Shown here: one piece after another, positions 53,793 to 62,767 of the stretch
Position numbering within the stretch: position 1 is the first letter of the stretch
How the letters are laid out: every line of letters starts with the position of its first letter
Assembly: GCF_012641265.1 (NCBI RefSeq)
Contig: NZ_JABAHZ010000001.1
Location: 1,116,001-1,180,000 of the forward strand
DNA from: Chitinophaga eiseniae
Lineage (GTDB): Bacteria; Bacteroidota; Bacteroidia; Chitinophagales; Chitinophagaceae
Direction of reading: 5' to 3'
Length of the DNA: 64,000 nt
Position numbers and translations under genes: made by a program
The notes under the pieces: model-generated
Told to the model about the DNA's origin: nothing
The model's database searches: none
The model's input: only the letters and a program-made list of their open reading frames with translations

Positions 53793-54773
53793 ATGATGGG
53801 TTACACATCAAAACACCTGCAACTGCGTAAGCAAAAAAAATCACTTTATTTATTAGTGGCCATATTCACCCTTGCTCCTGCTCAACGTATCTTTGCCCAG
53901 CTGGGCGCCACTTCCCTCAATGGACCCGGCATTGGATTCAGCATAGATTACCTGCCTGCTTCGCGTTATATCCGCCCGGAAGACAGCGTAAAAACACATT
54001 CCACCTCTTCACAGGTACGTTATAATTTTGGTGCTATCTTTTCGCTCAGCAGCCGTGTTGACACCATCACCGGTAAGGTAAGAAACTGGACCCTGGCGGC
54101 TTCCGGCAGTTACACCAAATTCAGCAACAAAGATTATGAGCGCAACATCTTCCCGGAAGAACTGTTGGGTACCCAACTGGCACTGCAGCACTACCGCAAT
54201 CTCAACCGGCGATGGTCGCTGGTGGCGCTGGTTTCAGCAGGTATTTACACGGACCTTGTAAAGGTCGATGAGAAAGATCTTTTTGTAAATGGAGGCGTTT
54301 TATTTGTGAAACAGGTGAATCGTCGTTTCTCCTACGGCATAGGGGCAATGCTGACCAATTCCTTTGGTACGCCTATGGTACTTCCCGCCTTCATGGTAAG
54401 ATGGCAAACAGATAACAAGTATAGGATAGATATTAATTTCCCTGAAAAAATCAGTGTGTCTACCACGCTGAATAAATATACTGACCTCGGTCTTGCTTTC
54501 CGTATGCGTGGCGCCGCTTACGACGTAGAAAATCAGCAAAACAACAAAAGAATGATGGGCCAAACGGAGATGAGTATAGGCCTGGAAAATACCTGGCACC
54601 TGAACAAGCATATCGACTTTGTCGCCTCCGGGGGCGCTACCCTGCTGAATGAAGTGTCTTTCCAGGAAAAAGATTTGTCGCATATGTTTGATAAACAGCA
54701 TCCACATCGCCTGGCAACGAACTATTTTTTTAGCGGTGGTCTACGATGGAATTTCAAGCCTGGGCGTCACTAA
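53793..54773 (+). CDS. Predicted outer-membrane beta-barrel, DUF6268-like
   Basis: 326 residues. A signal peptide ends near RIFAQLGATS. The remainder shows alternating amphipathic strands (VRYNFGAIFSLSSRV, WTLAASGSYTKFS, LTNSFGTPMVLPAFMVRW, YRIDINFPEKISVS) and an aromatic C-terminus ending in FFSGGLRWNFKPG, as in outer-membrane barrels. The pattern is close to the DUF6268 family; no function is known. Convergent with the tricorn-like gene. Confidence 0.65.
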   Translation: MMGYTSKHLQLRKQKKSLYLLVAIFTLAPAQRIFAQLGATSLNGPGIGFSIDYLPASRYIRPEDSVKTHSTSSQVRYNFGAIFSLSSRVDTITGKVRNWTLAASGSYTKFSNKDYERNIFPEELLGTQLALQHYRNLNRRWSLVALVSAGIYTDLVKVDEKDLFVNGGVLFVKQVNRRFSYGIGAMLTNSFGTPMVLPAFMVRWQTDNKYRIDINFPEKISVSTTLNKYTDLGLAFRMRGAAYDVENQQNNKRMMGQTEMSIGLENTWHLNKHIDFVASGGATLLNEVSFQEKDLSHMFDKQHPHRLATNYFFSGGLRWNFKPGRH

Positions 54774-54798
54774 CGGGAACGAGTATATTAAAATACAA

Positions 54799-54874
54799 AA
54801 TGCTTTCCGACCTATAGCCGGAAAGCATTCAACAGTTGCCTGATTAAGCAAAGCGGCAAAGCCGCTTTGCTTAA
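54799..54874. terminator. Two hairpins between convergent genes
   Basis: AATGCTTTCCG/CGGAAAGCATT (54799-54809, 54819-54829) and a second perfect 14-bp stem (54844-54857, 54861-54874). The second is followed by a poly-A run on the plus strand, so its T-run is on the side facing the minus-strand gene. Together they should end transcription from both sides. Confidence 0.65.
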
Positions 54875-54881
54875 AAAATCT

Positions 54882-57800
54882 CTACCTCACTTCATAAGGC
54901 GGCTGTGTGGGCGCCTTATAGCCTTTGGTTTGCAGGAGATTTTTTATCTCTGTAATAGCACGTTCTATCTGCGGATCCACTCCTTTGGCCATATCCCCGA
55001 GATTTTCATCTACCGGGATATCCGGATCTACGCCATGGCCTTCGCGGAACCAGGTGCCATCGGGGTTAAACATGCGGAAATTAGGGATGGTTATCACGCC
55101 GCCATCTATCAGTGGCGGTGTATTGCTGATACCTATTAATCCGCCCCAGGTGCGTGTACCTATAATGGGCCCGAGGCCGGCTTTACGGAAGTAGTCGGGG
55201 AAGGCATCTCCTCCGGAGCCACTCCAGCCATTGATGAGCATTACCTTGGGACCGAAGTTGGCGTACATGGGCCATGGCTGTGGCGTACCGCTGCGGGTGG
55301 CCCAGTAAGCGAGGGGTTTGCGGTTAAGCATTTCTATAAAGCGATCGGGGATTTGTCCACCGTTATTGAAGCGTTCATCGATAATGAGCGCGGCTTTATC
55401 CCATTGCGCGTTGAACTGACGGATCAGCTCATCCTGCCCATCCCAGCCCGTGCTGGGCACATAGATATAGCCTACCTGGTTGTTGGTGGCATCCGCAATC
55501 CGTTTACGGTTACTTTCTATCCAGGCCAGGTGACGCAGGCGGTATTCCCTGCCCATAGTGGTAACGATCGCTGTTTTAGCGCCTTCCATTGCAGGCCTGC
55601 TGTTGTAGGTAAGTTCCACGGCCTTGCCTGCCAGTGCCTGGAAGCCGGCATAGGGTTCCTGTGCGGTGGTGAGCGGCACACCATTCACCGCCAGTATATA
55701 ATCCCCTTCATGGATGTTTACACCGGGTTCGTCGAGCGGGTTGCGCACTTCTCCATTCCAGGGTGCGCCGCGGATAATTCTTTTTATTTTGTAATACTGG
55801 CCGTCGGCTTGCCAGTCGACGCCCAGGTAACCAACATTTTCTATTTTGGCATTTTCTACGTCACCAGCCATATTGTAGGTATGCGAGGAGCTTATTTCAC
55901 CCAGCACTTCGCGGATAACGAAGCTGACCTCATCGCGGGTGCGGGCCCCTTCCAGCAGGCGCAGGTATTTATCTTTTACACCATTCCAGTCTACCCCATG
56001 CATATGCGGATCGTAGAAGAAGTCCCTTTCCATGCGCCAGGTATCCATAAACAGTTGTTTCCATTCTTCCATGGGTTGGACGGTCATGGTCATTTCGGCA
56101 ATGCGCATAGCCGTATCTATTTTCTGATTTTCGGCTACATCGATCACGCCATAGGGGCCGTTATTGACCAGTATTTTATTGCCATTGGCAGAAAGCTCGT
56201 ACTGACCTGGGTTTTTGATGATGGTTTTCACCTGGCGGGTGGCGATATCATAGTATTGTAACGTGCTTTCGCCGTTTCCTTCGTCTTCGTCCGGCGTGCT
56301 GGTGGTGAGAAACAGGATTTTCCCTTTAGTGGCCCCCAGCCGGGAATAGTTGCCGCCTGGCACCGGCAGCAATATCATCCTGGCTTCCATGTTGTCGAGG
56401 TCAATCGCGGTGGCGACTGTTTTTCCGGCACCCCGCTTGTCTTTCTTGTCATCCTCTTTCTTGTCATCCTCTTTCTTGTCTTTCTTGTGCTTGTCTTTAT
56501 CCTTTGCGGGCGCGGGGGATCCCTTTTTATCTTCTTTCATGTCTACGGCATCATTGCGGGTAGCCAGCAAAGAAGGGGTTTCTTTTTGCAGCCCTATGAC
56601 GCCAATGAGGGTGCTATTAGCATAAATAAAAGTATTATCTATACTGCTATAGATAGGCTTGAAAGACTGGTTGGTGAACAGGTACAGGTACTTTCCGCTT
56701 TCATCAAATATGGGACGGTTGCAGTCGTAAAAGCCGCTGGTGACCTGGTGGCGTTGGTTATCTTTTGTATCGAAGAGAAAAACGGCTTCATGTCCATTTT
56801 CCAGGTCGCGGCTATATGTTAACCAGCGGCTGTCAGGCGTCCAGCTAAAGCGGAATGTTTCAAATGCATCGGGAGAATAGTGCAGGGCTTTGTCTACCTC
56901 GGTGGTTTTGCCGGTAGCAATATCGAGTACAAATATTTTCATGGTCTGGTCGATGAAGGCGATTTGCTTTCCATTGGGCGACCAGTAAGGGCGGAAGCGG
57001 AAACCGGGGCCATAGTGGGTGACCTGGTGCGCTTCGTTTTCCTTACCGGCAGGCGCCAGCCAGAGTTCATATTCCCCCGATTTATCACTCCACCAGGCGA
57101 TATTTTTGCCATCGGGCGACCATACCGGGTAGCGTTCCGCTACACCACTGGTGCGGGTTAGGTCTTTGATATACCCGCTATTGGCTGGTATTGAAAATAT
57201 ATCGCCCCGGGCGCTGATCAGGGCGCGCTGTCCGTCGGGACTGATGGCCGAAGATTGTATGAGCGCCCCCGGATGCACCGTACGGGGTTTCAGGCCTGCC
57301 AGGTCGGTGCTGATGCTGATTTTTACTTCCGTGGTTTGTTCATTGTCGAGTGACAGGAGATATAATTTCCCATTGGCTTCATACACAATATCGGCCGGCC
57401 CCATAGAGGGGAAATGTACGTCGTAGTCTTTATAGTGGGTTACCTGTATACTGGCTTTCGTGTTGGTGTCGTAGCGCCAGAGGTTCATCCGTTTTTCGTC
57501 GCCACGATCCGACAGGAAATAAATATAGTTTTTATACCACATCGGGAACTCGTCGCTGGTTTCACTTTTGCTGGAAATATTTTCGGACTGTTGTTTATTA
57601 AAATCGAAAATATGGATATCTGCTTTCATGCCGCCCCGGTATCTTTTCCAGTTGGAGAAGCTTTGGGTGCGGGTGGTTACCGCGATGCTGTTGCCGTCGG
57701 GCGACCAGGAGCCGAATTCCGCGTAAGCCAGCGGCAGTTTCACCGGGGCGCCACCGGTTTCCGGGATGGTATAGAACTGGTTAAAGCGCTCCTTGGTACT

Positions 57801-58184
57801 TTCCCTGCCGGAGGCAAAGAGCACCTGTTTCCCATCCTGCGTCCAGTCAACCACCCTGTCGGCGCCACCGTATTGGGTAAGTCGCAATGGTATCCCACCG
57901 GCCACGGGCAATACATACACGTCGGTGTTGCCGTCGTAGTTAGCGCTATAAGCCAGTTTGCTGCCATCGGGCGAAAATTTCGGGAAGGTTTCCACGCCGG
58001 GCGGGGAAATCAGTTTGATAGCGGTGCCGCCGGTTTTGGGGACAATCCAGATATCATTTGCATAGGAAAATGCGATCTGCGACCTGGACACATCGGGATA
58101 GCGGAATAGGCCGGCATCTACCTGTGCCATGGCCTGTTTTCCGGCCATGGCGGCCAGGAAGATCAGGGTTATTTTTTTCATCAT
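54882..58184 (-). CDS. Tricorn-like S41-family periplasmic protease
   Basis: 1100 residues (ATG at 58184; a second ATG follows at once). Signal peptide ends at QAMAQ. Residues about 25-560 hold beta-propeller (PD40/WD-like) repeats such as VETFPKFSPDGSKLAYSAN and AERYPVWSPDGKNIAWWSD. Residues about 570-620 are a charged low-complexity stretch (KKEDDKKEDDKK). Then a C1-like domain, PDZ (about 800-880, LGVDWQADGQYYKIKRI) and the S41 peptidase with nucleophile Ser990 in GWSGSGGDAFPD. It should degrade small peptides. The tricorn protein of Thermoplasma is the prototype; the bacterial homologues are less studied. Single gene. Confidence 0.88.
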   Translation of the reverse strand: MMKKITLIFLAAMAGKQAMAQVDAGLFRYPDVSRSQIAFSYANDIWIVPKTGGTAIKLISPPGVETFPKFSPDGSKLAYSANYDGNTDVYVLPVAGGIPLRLTQYGGADRVVDWTQDGKQVLFASGRESTKERFNQFYTIPETGGAPVKLPLAYAEFGSWSPDGNSIAVTTRTQSFSNWKRYRGGMKADIHIFDFNKQQSENISSKSETSDEFPMWYKNYIYFLSDRGDEKRMNLWRYDTNTKASIQVTHYKDYDVHFPSMGPADIVYEANGKLYLLSLDNEQTTEVKISISTDLAGLKPRTVHPGALIQSSAISPDGQRALISARGDIFSIPANSGYIKDLTRTSGVAERYPVWSPDGKNIAWWSDKSGEYELWLAPAGKENEAHQVTHYGPGFRFRPYWSPNGKQIAFIDQTMKIFVLDIATGKTTEVDKALHYSPDAFETFRFSWTPDSRWLTYSRDLENGHEAVFLFDTKDNQRHQVTSGFYDCNRPIFDESGKYLYLFTNQSFKPIYSSIDNTFIYANSTLIGVIGLQKETPSLLATRNDAVDMKEDKKGSPAPAKDKDKHKKDKKEDDKKEDDKKDKRGAGKTVATAIDLDNMEARMILLPVPGGNYSRLGATKGKILFLTTSTPDEDEGNGESTLQYYDIATRQVKTIIKNPGQYELSANGNKILVNNGPYGVIDVAENQKIDTAMRIAEMTMTVQPMEEWKQLFMDTWRMERDFFYDPHMHGVDWNGVKDKYLRLLEGARTRDEVSFVIREVLGEISSSHTYNMAGDVENAKIENVGYLGVDWQADGQYYKIKRIIRGAPWNGEVRNPLDEPGVNIHEGDYILAVNGVPLTTAQEPYAGFQALAGKAVELTYNSRPAMEGAKTAIVTTMGREYRLRHLAWIESNRKRIADATNNQVGYIYVPSTGWDGQDELIRQFNAQWDKAALIIDERFNNGGQIPDRFIEMLNRKPLAYWATRSGTPQPWPMYANFGPKVMLINGWSGSGGDAFPDYFRKAGLGPIIGTRTWGGLIGISNTPPLIDGGVITIPNFRMFNPDGTWFREGHGVDPDIPVDENLGDMAKGVDPQIERAITEIKNLLQTKGYKAPTQPPYEVR

Positions 58185-58445
58185 AAGCGTTTTAGATGGT
58201 TACACCGGTGCCTTTTATTTAAGGCCGGATGTTGCAGGATTAAAACCTGTTTACTAATCTATGTAAATCCGGTAAAACATCCCGTTAAAATCCCATATTT
58301 GGTATCGCCGGTGATCTGGCAGGATAATGCATTCTATGCAGGGGATACAGGGTAACTCAACCCCGCAGGATTATACCGGATATTTCTACCAGCATAGCTA
58401 AAAAAAACCGATCTTTATGCCGTACCAAAAATTTATAAGTAACAT

Positions 58446-58898
58446 ATGGCCAAATCTCAGGACACAGGTGGCAAAAAAGAATTAGAAAAGAGAAAAAAGC
58501 AACAACGCCAGGAAAAGGCGGAGAGAAAGGAAGAGCGGAAAGCAAACAGTGGAAAAGGAAAGGGACTGGAAGACATGCTGGCTTATCTCGATGAAAACGG
58601 GAACCTGACTTCTACCCCTCCTGATCCAAACAAGAAAGTGGAAATTAAACTGGAGGACATCCAGATAGGTGCCCCCAAACAGCAGCCTTCCGAACCCGTT
58701 AATACCGAACGTAGCGGAGTGGTAAAATTCTTCAACGAGTCCAAAGGTTATGGATTCATTATTGACCAGGAAACACAGGATAGTGTATTCGTACACATTA
58801 ACCAGTTGGCCGGGCCGATTAAAGAAAGAGACCGCGTGACCTTTGAAGTGGAAAGAGGCCCTAAAGGGCTGAATGCGGTGAATGTAAAGAAGAAGTAA
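58446..58898 (+). CDS. Cold-shock domain protein with basic N-terminal extension
   Basis: 150 residues. The last roughly 62 residues are a cold-shock domain: GVVKFFNESKGYGFIIDQ (RNP1 KGYGFI) and DSVFVHINQL (RNP2 VFVHI). The N-terminal 85 residues are unusual: Lys/Glu/Arg/Gln-rich and likely coiled-coil (ELEKRKKQQRQEKAERKEERK) followed by a linker. Single-stranded nucleic acid chaperone. The extension could bind RNA or ribosomes. Single gene upstream of the phosphoesterase. Confidence 0.9.
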   Translation: MAKSQDTGGKKELEKRKKQQRQEKAERKEERKANSGKGKGLEDMLAYLDENGNLTSTPPDPNKKVEIKLEDIQIGAPKQQPSEPVNTERSGVVKFFNESKGYGFIIDQETQDSVFVHINQLAGPIKERDRVTFEVERGPKGLNAVNVKKK

Positions 58899-58995
58899 GC
58901 CGTTAACCACCGGCAAACCTGTCACTATTACCACGCATCGTTCCTCCTCACGGACGGGGAACCAACGCTATTACTATTCCTAAAGTCAACGAAGC

Positions 58996-60081
58996 GTGTC
59001 TAACCCGTTAAAACGATTGTTACAACGCCCGGTGATCTGGCTTTCCACCAGGTTTTCATCCAGTCCTGACCGGCAACAGGTATTCACTTCCCTGTCGGCA
59101 TTGCACGAAGCTATTCTTGCAGGCCGGCGCCAAAAGGGACTGGTACTGCCTTTTGATATGGAGCAGTCGCGCTTTATCATTTTCTCCGATCAGCATAAAG
59201 GCGGAAAAGATGGTGCAGATGACTTCATGGCCGCAGAGTCCAGCTACCTGGCTGCCTTGCGGCATTACGGGGAACAACAATTCACATTTATTAACCTCGG
59301 CGACTGTGAGGAACTGTGGGAATGTACGCCTGCAAAGGTATTGGCCGCCAACCAGGTTACGCTTACAGCAGAAGCCCGTTTTTTACAGGAAAAAAAGTAT
59401 TTCCGGATCTTTGGTAATCACGACCTGGAGTGGCGGTATGCCGTTCCCCGGCGGCAGTTTCTGAAACCCATATTCGGCAGGAAACTGAAGGTATATGAGG
59501 GGCTTATCCTTCAAACCAGCTACCGGGAACAAACCTATCGCATTTTCCTCACACATGGCCACCAGGGCGATTTGCGGAGCGATGGCAATGCTTTCAGCAA
59601 ATGGTTTGTTGCTGCTATCTGGACGCCGGTACAACGGTATTTTAATGTCCGCATGGATACCCTTTCCGATAGCTACGATCTGGCCGACCGGCACAATAGC
59701 CTGATGTACGAGTGGAGTAAAGACTACCAAAAAACTTTCCTGGTTTCAGGACATACACATAAACCGGTGTTTGCCTCATTGGATCATATAGACCGGCTGA
59801 CAAAGCAACTGGAAAAAGCCCAAAGCCAGGGAGATACCGCGGAGGTACACGTCTTACAACAGGCATTACAGGCCCGCAGGGTCGAATATGCAGGTAAACA
59901 ATTCGTAAAAACCATGGCACATCCCTCCTACTTCAATACGGGCTGCTGCTGCTTCAGTGATGGCGACATTACCGGCATTGAAATAGCGGATGGATTTATC
60001 CTCCTGGTAAAATGGAAAAATGATACACGCACGGTCCTGGAAGAATCACCCCTCTACTATCTCTTTGACCAGATGGACTGA
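58996..60081 (+). CDS. Metallophosphoesterase
   Basis: 361 residues with a GTG start at 58996. Calcineurin-like motifs in order: FSDQHKGG (with Gln between Asp and His, DQH), INLGDCEELWE (GDxxE), GNHDLEW (GNHD), LTHGHQGD (metal His) and VSGHTHKP (GHxH). The unusual DCEELWE block and length fit UDP-2,3-diacylglucosamine-hydrolase-like or uncharacterised Bacteroidota phosphoesterases. Its last 36 bases overlap the tail of the convergent desaturase gene. Confidence 0.85.
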   Translation: MSNPLKRLLQRPVIWLSTRFSSSPDRQQVFTSLSALHEAILAGRRQKGLVLPFDMEQSRFIIFSDQHKGGKDGADDFMAAESSYLAALRHYGEQQFTFINLGDCEELWECTPAKVLAANQVTLTAEARFLQEKKYFRIFGNHDLEWRYAVPRRQFLKPIFGRKLKVYEGLILQTSYREQTYRIFLTHGHQGDLRSDGNAFSKWFVAAIWTPVQRYFNVRMDTLSDSYDLADRHNSLMYEWSKDYQKTFLVSGHTHKPVFASLDHIDRLTKQLEKAQSQGDTAEVHVLQQALQARRVEYAGKQFVKTMAHPSYFNTGCCCFSDGDITGIEIADGFILLVKWKNDTRTVLEESPLYYLFDQMD

Positions 60082-61068
60082 TTCCTTATTTTCCTCCAGC
60101 CAGGCGCGTTTCACCACCCTGGCGGTTTTATGTTCGCCGGTATGGCTCCAGCCCGGAGGCATCACGATATACAACAACTTATTTTTAATCCCCGGCGCTT
60201 TTACCATGTCTTTCCATAAGCCATACAGCTCCCCAAAGTAAACATCCAGGAAATTATTGGGATTCACATCGCGTGATATCCCGTATTCAATCTTCATTGC
60301 CCTCTTTTCATGCTGGAAAGTACCAAACACCTTGTCCCATATATTAAGCAGGTTACAGAAGTTGGTATCCATATATAGCGGGTTTTTAGCATGATGTACC
60401 CGGTGATGGGATGGCGTGAGAATAATATTGTTCAGGAAACCCAGGCGCCCATCTTTGATCAGGTTTTCCCCGACATGGATAAACGCGCCCCAGGTGCCGT
60501 CGATAAACATGATGATAAACAACAGCGGTGGGTTTACGCCCATCAGTATGCAGATACTGGTGCGGATTACATCTGCATAGGGCGCCTCCAGGAAAAAGTG
60601 GGCATAGGTCACCGATAAGTTCATGGTTTCCGGCGCATGATGAGTAGAGTGTAAACACCAGAACAGGCGCACCTTATGACCCAGGTAATGATAAATAAAA
60701 TGAGAAAATTCCCATACCACGTAGCCATAAATAAACCAATACCATTTGAGGGAAGTGCTGAAGAGTGCATATTTCTCCAGTACGCCGATGCAGAATGCCA
60801 CAGCGGCAATAGAAATAAAACGGGAGATGAAGCGATTGGCTACAAAAATAAAGAAGGGCATTTTGTAGTCCTCTATTTTGAAGCGCTTATAAAATACTGC
60901 CCGGCCAATTTCCAGCAGCAACAGAAAAGGTATGAGCGGGGAAATCACAGAGAAGATCCCGTTGAGCGTCAATAATACTTTATAGTCGCCGGTTTTGCAA
61001 ATCTCTATCAACCTGGATATCCCTAAGAAGCCGATAATTTCGTGGAATAATGTCTGAAAAAAAATCAT
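60046..61068 (-). CDS. Sterol desaturase family protein
   Basis: 340 residues from the ATG at 61068 (MIFFQTLFHEIIGFLG); a 22-residue extension to 61134 is less likely. Seven to eight hydrophobic helices. Histidine boxes: YVVWEFSHFIYHYLGHKVR, WCLHSTHHAPE, and TPSHHRVHHAKNPLYMDTNF, the alkylglycerol monooxygenase-like form. The substrate is probably a lipid. Second member of this family in the window (the first is at 34253-35035), the two are not close in sequence. Ends inside the phosphoesterase gene. Confidence 0.88.
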   Translation of the reverse strand: MIFFQTLFHEIIGFLGISRLIEICKTGDYKVLLTLNGIFSVISPLIPFLLLLEIGRAVFYKRFKIEDYKMPFFIFVANRFISRFISIAAVAFCIGVLEKYALFSTSLKWYWFIYGYVVWEFSHFIYHYLGHKVRLFWCLHSTHHAPETMNLSVTYAHFFLEAPYADVIRTSICILMGVNPPLLFIIMFIDGTWGAFIHVGENLIKDGRLGFLNNIILTPSHHRVHHAKNPLYMDTNFCNLLNIWDKVFGTFQHEKRAMKIEYGISRDVNPNNFLDVYFGELYGLWKDMVKAPGIKNKLLYIVMPPGWSHTGEHKTARVVKRAWLEENKESVHLVKEIVEG

Positions 61069-61210
61069 AACGCGCACATTTAAATCAACGGAATAGCTCA
61101 GCTTGTATGAACAAATAACAAATTGTTCGTACAAAGTATTAACTTCTTCCTAAAAATTCAAACATTATGGGACCAGCGGTAAATGCGTACCTTCGTGTTA
61201 TATATATTTT

Positions 61211-61903
61211 ATGGAAGCGGCAGACAAACTGAAACGCATTGTGGAAGCGAGGATGAAGCTAAAATCCCGCTTTGAAGAGAAGATGCGGCTAACCCCATCG
61301 GTGGCAGACAACCGGCCTCAGGGCAGCGGTAAGCTCAACCGGCATGGCATGCCGGAATTACCGGTAGGCCAAATCATTACCCATAAATGGCCGGTACTGG
61401 ACCTGGGTATTGAGCCGGAGATATCGTTAACAGAGTGGCGACTGATACTGGATGGCGCTGTAGAGCATCCTACGACGCTTACCTGGGACGATTTCATGGC
61501 CTTGCCTCAAACGGAGGATACATCCGACTTTCACTGTGTTACCAGCTGGTCGAAACTCGGCATGCACTGGAAAGGCGTACGCCTGCTCGATCTGGCGGCC
61601 CTGGTTCAACCAGTGGAAAATGCTACGCATATCTTGTGTTATGGGTATGACGACTATACCACCAATGTATCCCTGGAGGAAGCATTAAAACCAGATGTGC
61701 TGCTGGCGCACACCGTAGAAAATGCCCCATTGCCCAGGGAACACGGAGGCCCGGTGCGAATGATCACCCCGGAATTGTATGCATGGAAAGGCGCAAAATG
61801 GATACACCGCATTGAATTTTTAACGGCCAACACCCTTGGATTCTGGGAAGAGCGGGGCTATTCCAACACCGCCTATCCCTGGAGGAACGATCGCTACAGT
61901 TAA
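61211..61903 (+). CDS. YedY/sulfite-oxidase-like molybdopterin protein
   Basis: 230 residues, no obvious signal peptide. Sulfite oxidase core with the Moco-thiolate Cys in DFHCVTSWSKLGMHWKGVRL (Cys near residue 105), VSLEEALKPDVLLA and LPREHGGPVRMITPELYAWKGAKW. Canonical MsrP is about 330 residues and is exported; this shorter cytosolic-looking form belongs to the YuiH/uncharacterised group. A methionine-sulfoxide or sulfite role is possible. Its stop overlaps the convergent methyltransferase by four bases. Confidence 0.85.
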   Translation: MEAADKLKRIVEARMKLKSRFEEKMRLTPSVADNRPQGSGKLNRHGMPELPVGQIITHKWPVLDLGIEPEISLTEWRLILDGAVEHPTTLTWDDFMALPQTEDTSDFHCVTSWSKLGMHWKGVRLLDLAALVQPVENATHILCYGYDDYTTNVSLEEALKPDVLLAHTVENAPLPREHGGPVRMITPELYAWKGAKWIHRIEFLTANTLGFWEERGYSNTAYPWRNDRYS

Positions 61904-62679
61904 CTTTCTTTTACCGCAGTAACAAAATAATCCAGGCAATGCTGATCCAGGGCCTGGAGATAAAAATCGTTGTGACGAATATTCACGGTTACATCTTCTA
62001 TTTTTCTCAGCAGGAAATAGCGGTTGATGTTATTCAATAACGTATAGGGCCCTTTGAACAGGAAGGCTGGCAGCCTGTATTGCAGCCGGAAAATATCGAA
62101 CCTGGCCAGCGCGTCGAGGTGTCGTTTATTTTCTCCGTAATAACTCATCACCGTATCATTGCCGTAAATGCCTGCTACCGTGGCCCGTGGGAAGTGTGCC
62201 CTCATCAGCGCCTGCATGGCGGATGGCAGGTATTCCCTCACATGAAACGGGTTGCGGCTCAGCGACATGTATTTATTGGGAGTGGTTAGCAACAGGCGGC
62301 CACCGGGCTTCAATACACGTTTTATTTCCCGCAACAATGCGTGATCATCGCGGATATGTTCTATTACCTGGAAACAGATCACCGTATCATAGCTGTTGCC
62401 GGCAATGCCCGTTAGGCGTGGCAGGTGGCAGGTTTGAAAAGAAGCATTGGCGGGAAGTGCGGCTGGTGGTTTCTTTTTATCGACTGCCCGGTAATGGGCA
62501 GTATGCCTTGCCAGCAAATCCAGGCTGTATCCTTCTCCACAGCCCAGCTCCAATACCTGCTTGTGTAGCAGGTACTCCATTGGAATAGCCTTATAGGCAA
62601 ATACATGCCGCTGAAAAACATAGTTATTTACAAAAGAAGTGTTGTTGATCCGTTCGGCCGTTTTCAATAATGCCAACAT
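61900..62679 (-). CDS. SAM-dependent methyltransferase (class I)
   Basis: 259 residues. Motif I VLELGCGEGYSLDLLARH (about 40-57), motif II-like VICFQVIEHI and the post-motif LKPGGRLLLTTPNKY match Methyltransf_11/UbiE-type enzymes. The N-terminus has a lid-like segment (NTSFVNNYVFQRHVFAYKAI). Acceptor unknown; the HxxR-type insert and length resemble glycan- or quinone-related methyltransferases. The last gene before the 88-base gap to the STN gene. Confidence 0.82.
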   Translation of the reverse strand: MLALLKTAERINNTSFVNNYVFQRHVFAYKAIPMEYLLHKQVLELGCGEGYSLDLLARHTAHYRAVDKKKPPAALPANASFQTCHLPRLTGIAGNSYDTVICFQVIEHIRDDHALLREIKRVLKPGGRLLLTTPNKYMSLSRNPFHVREYLPSAMQALMRAHFPRATVAGIYGNDTVMSYYGENKRHLDALARFDIFRLQYRLPAFLFKGPYTLLNNINRYFLLRKIEDVTVNIRHNDFYLQALDQHCLDYFVTAVKES

Positions 62680-62767
62680 AGTAATGCGTCTTTAAATGAA
62701 TAATCGGTATCCTGACTATCGTCATTTTACCTGGCATTACTTACTACACACGGATAATGAAAAACCC

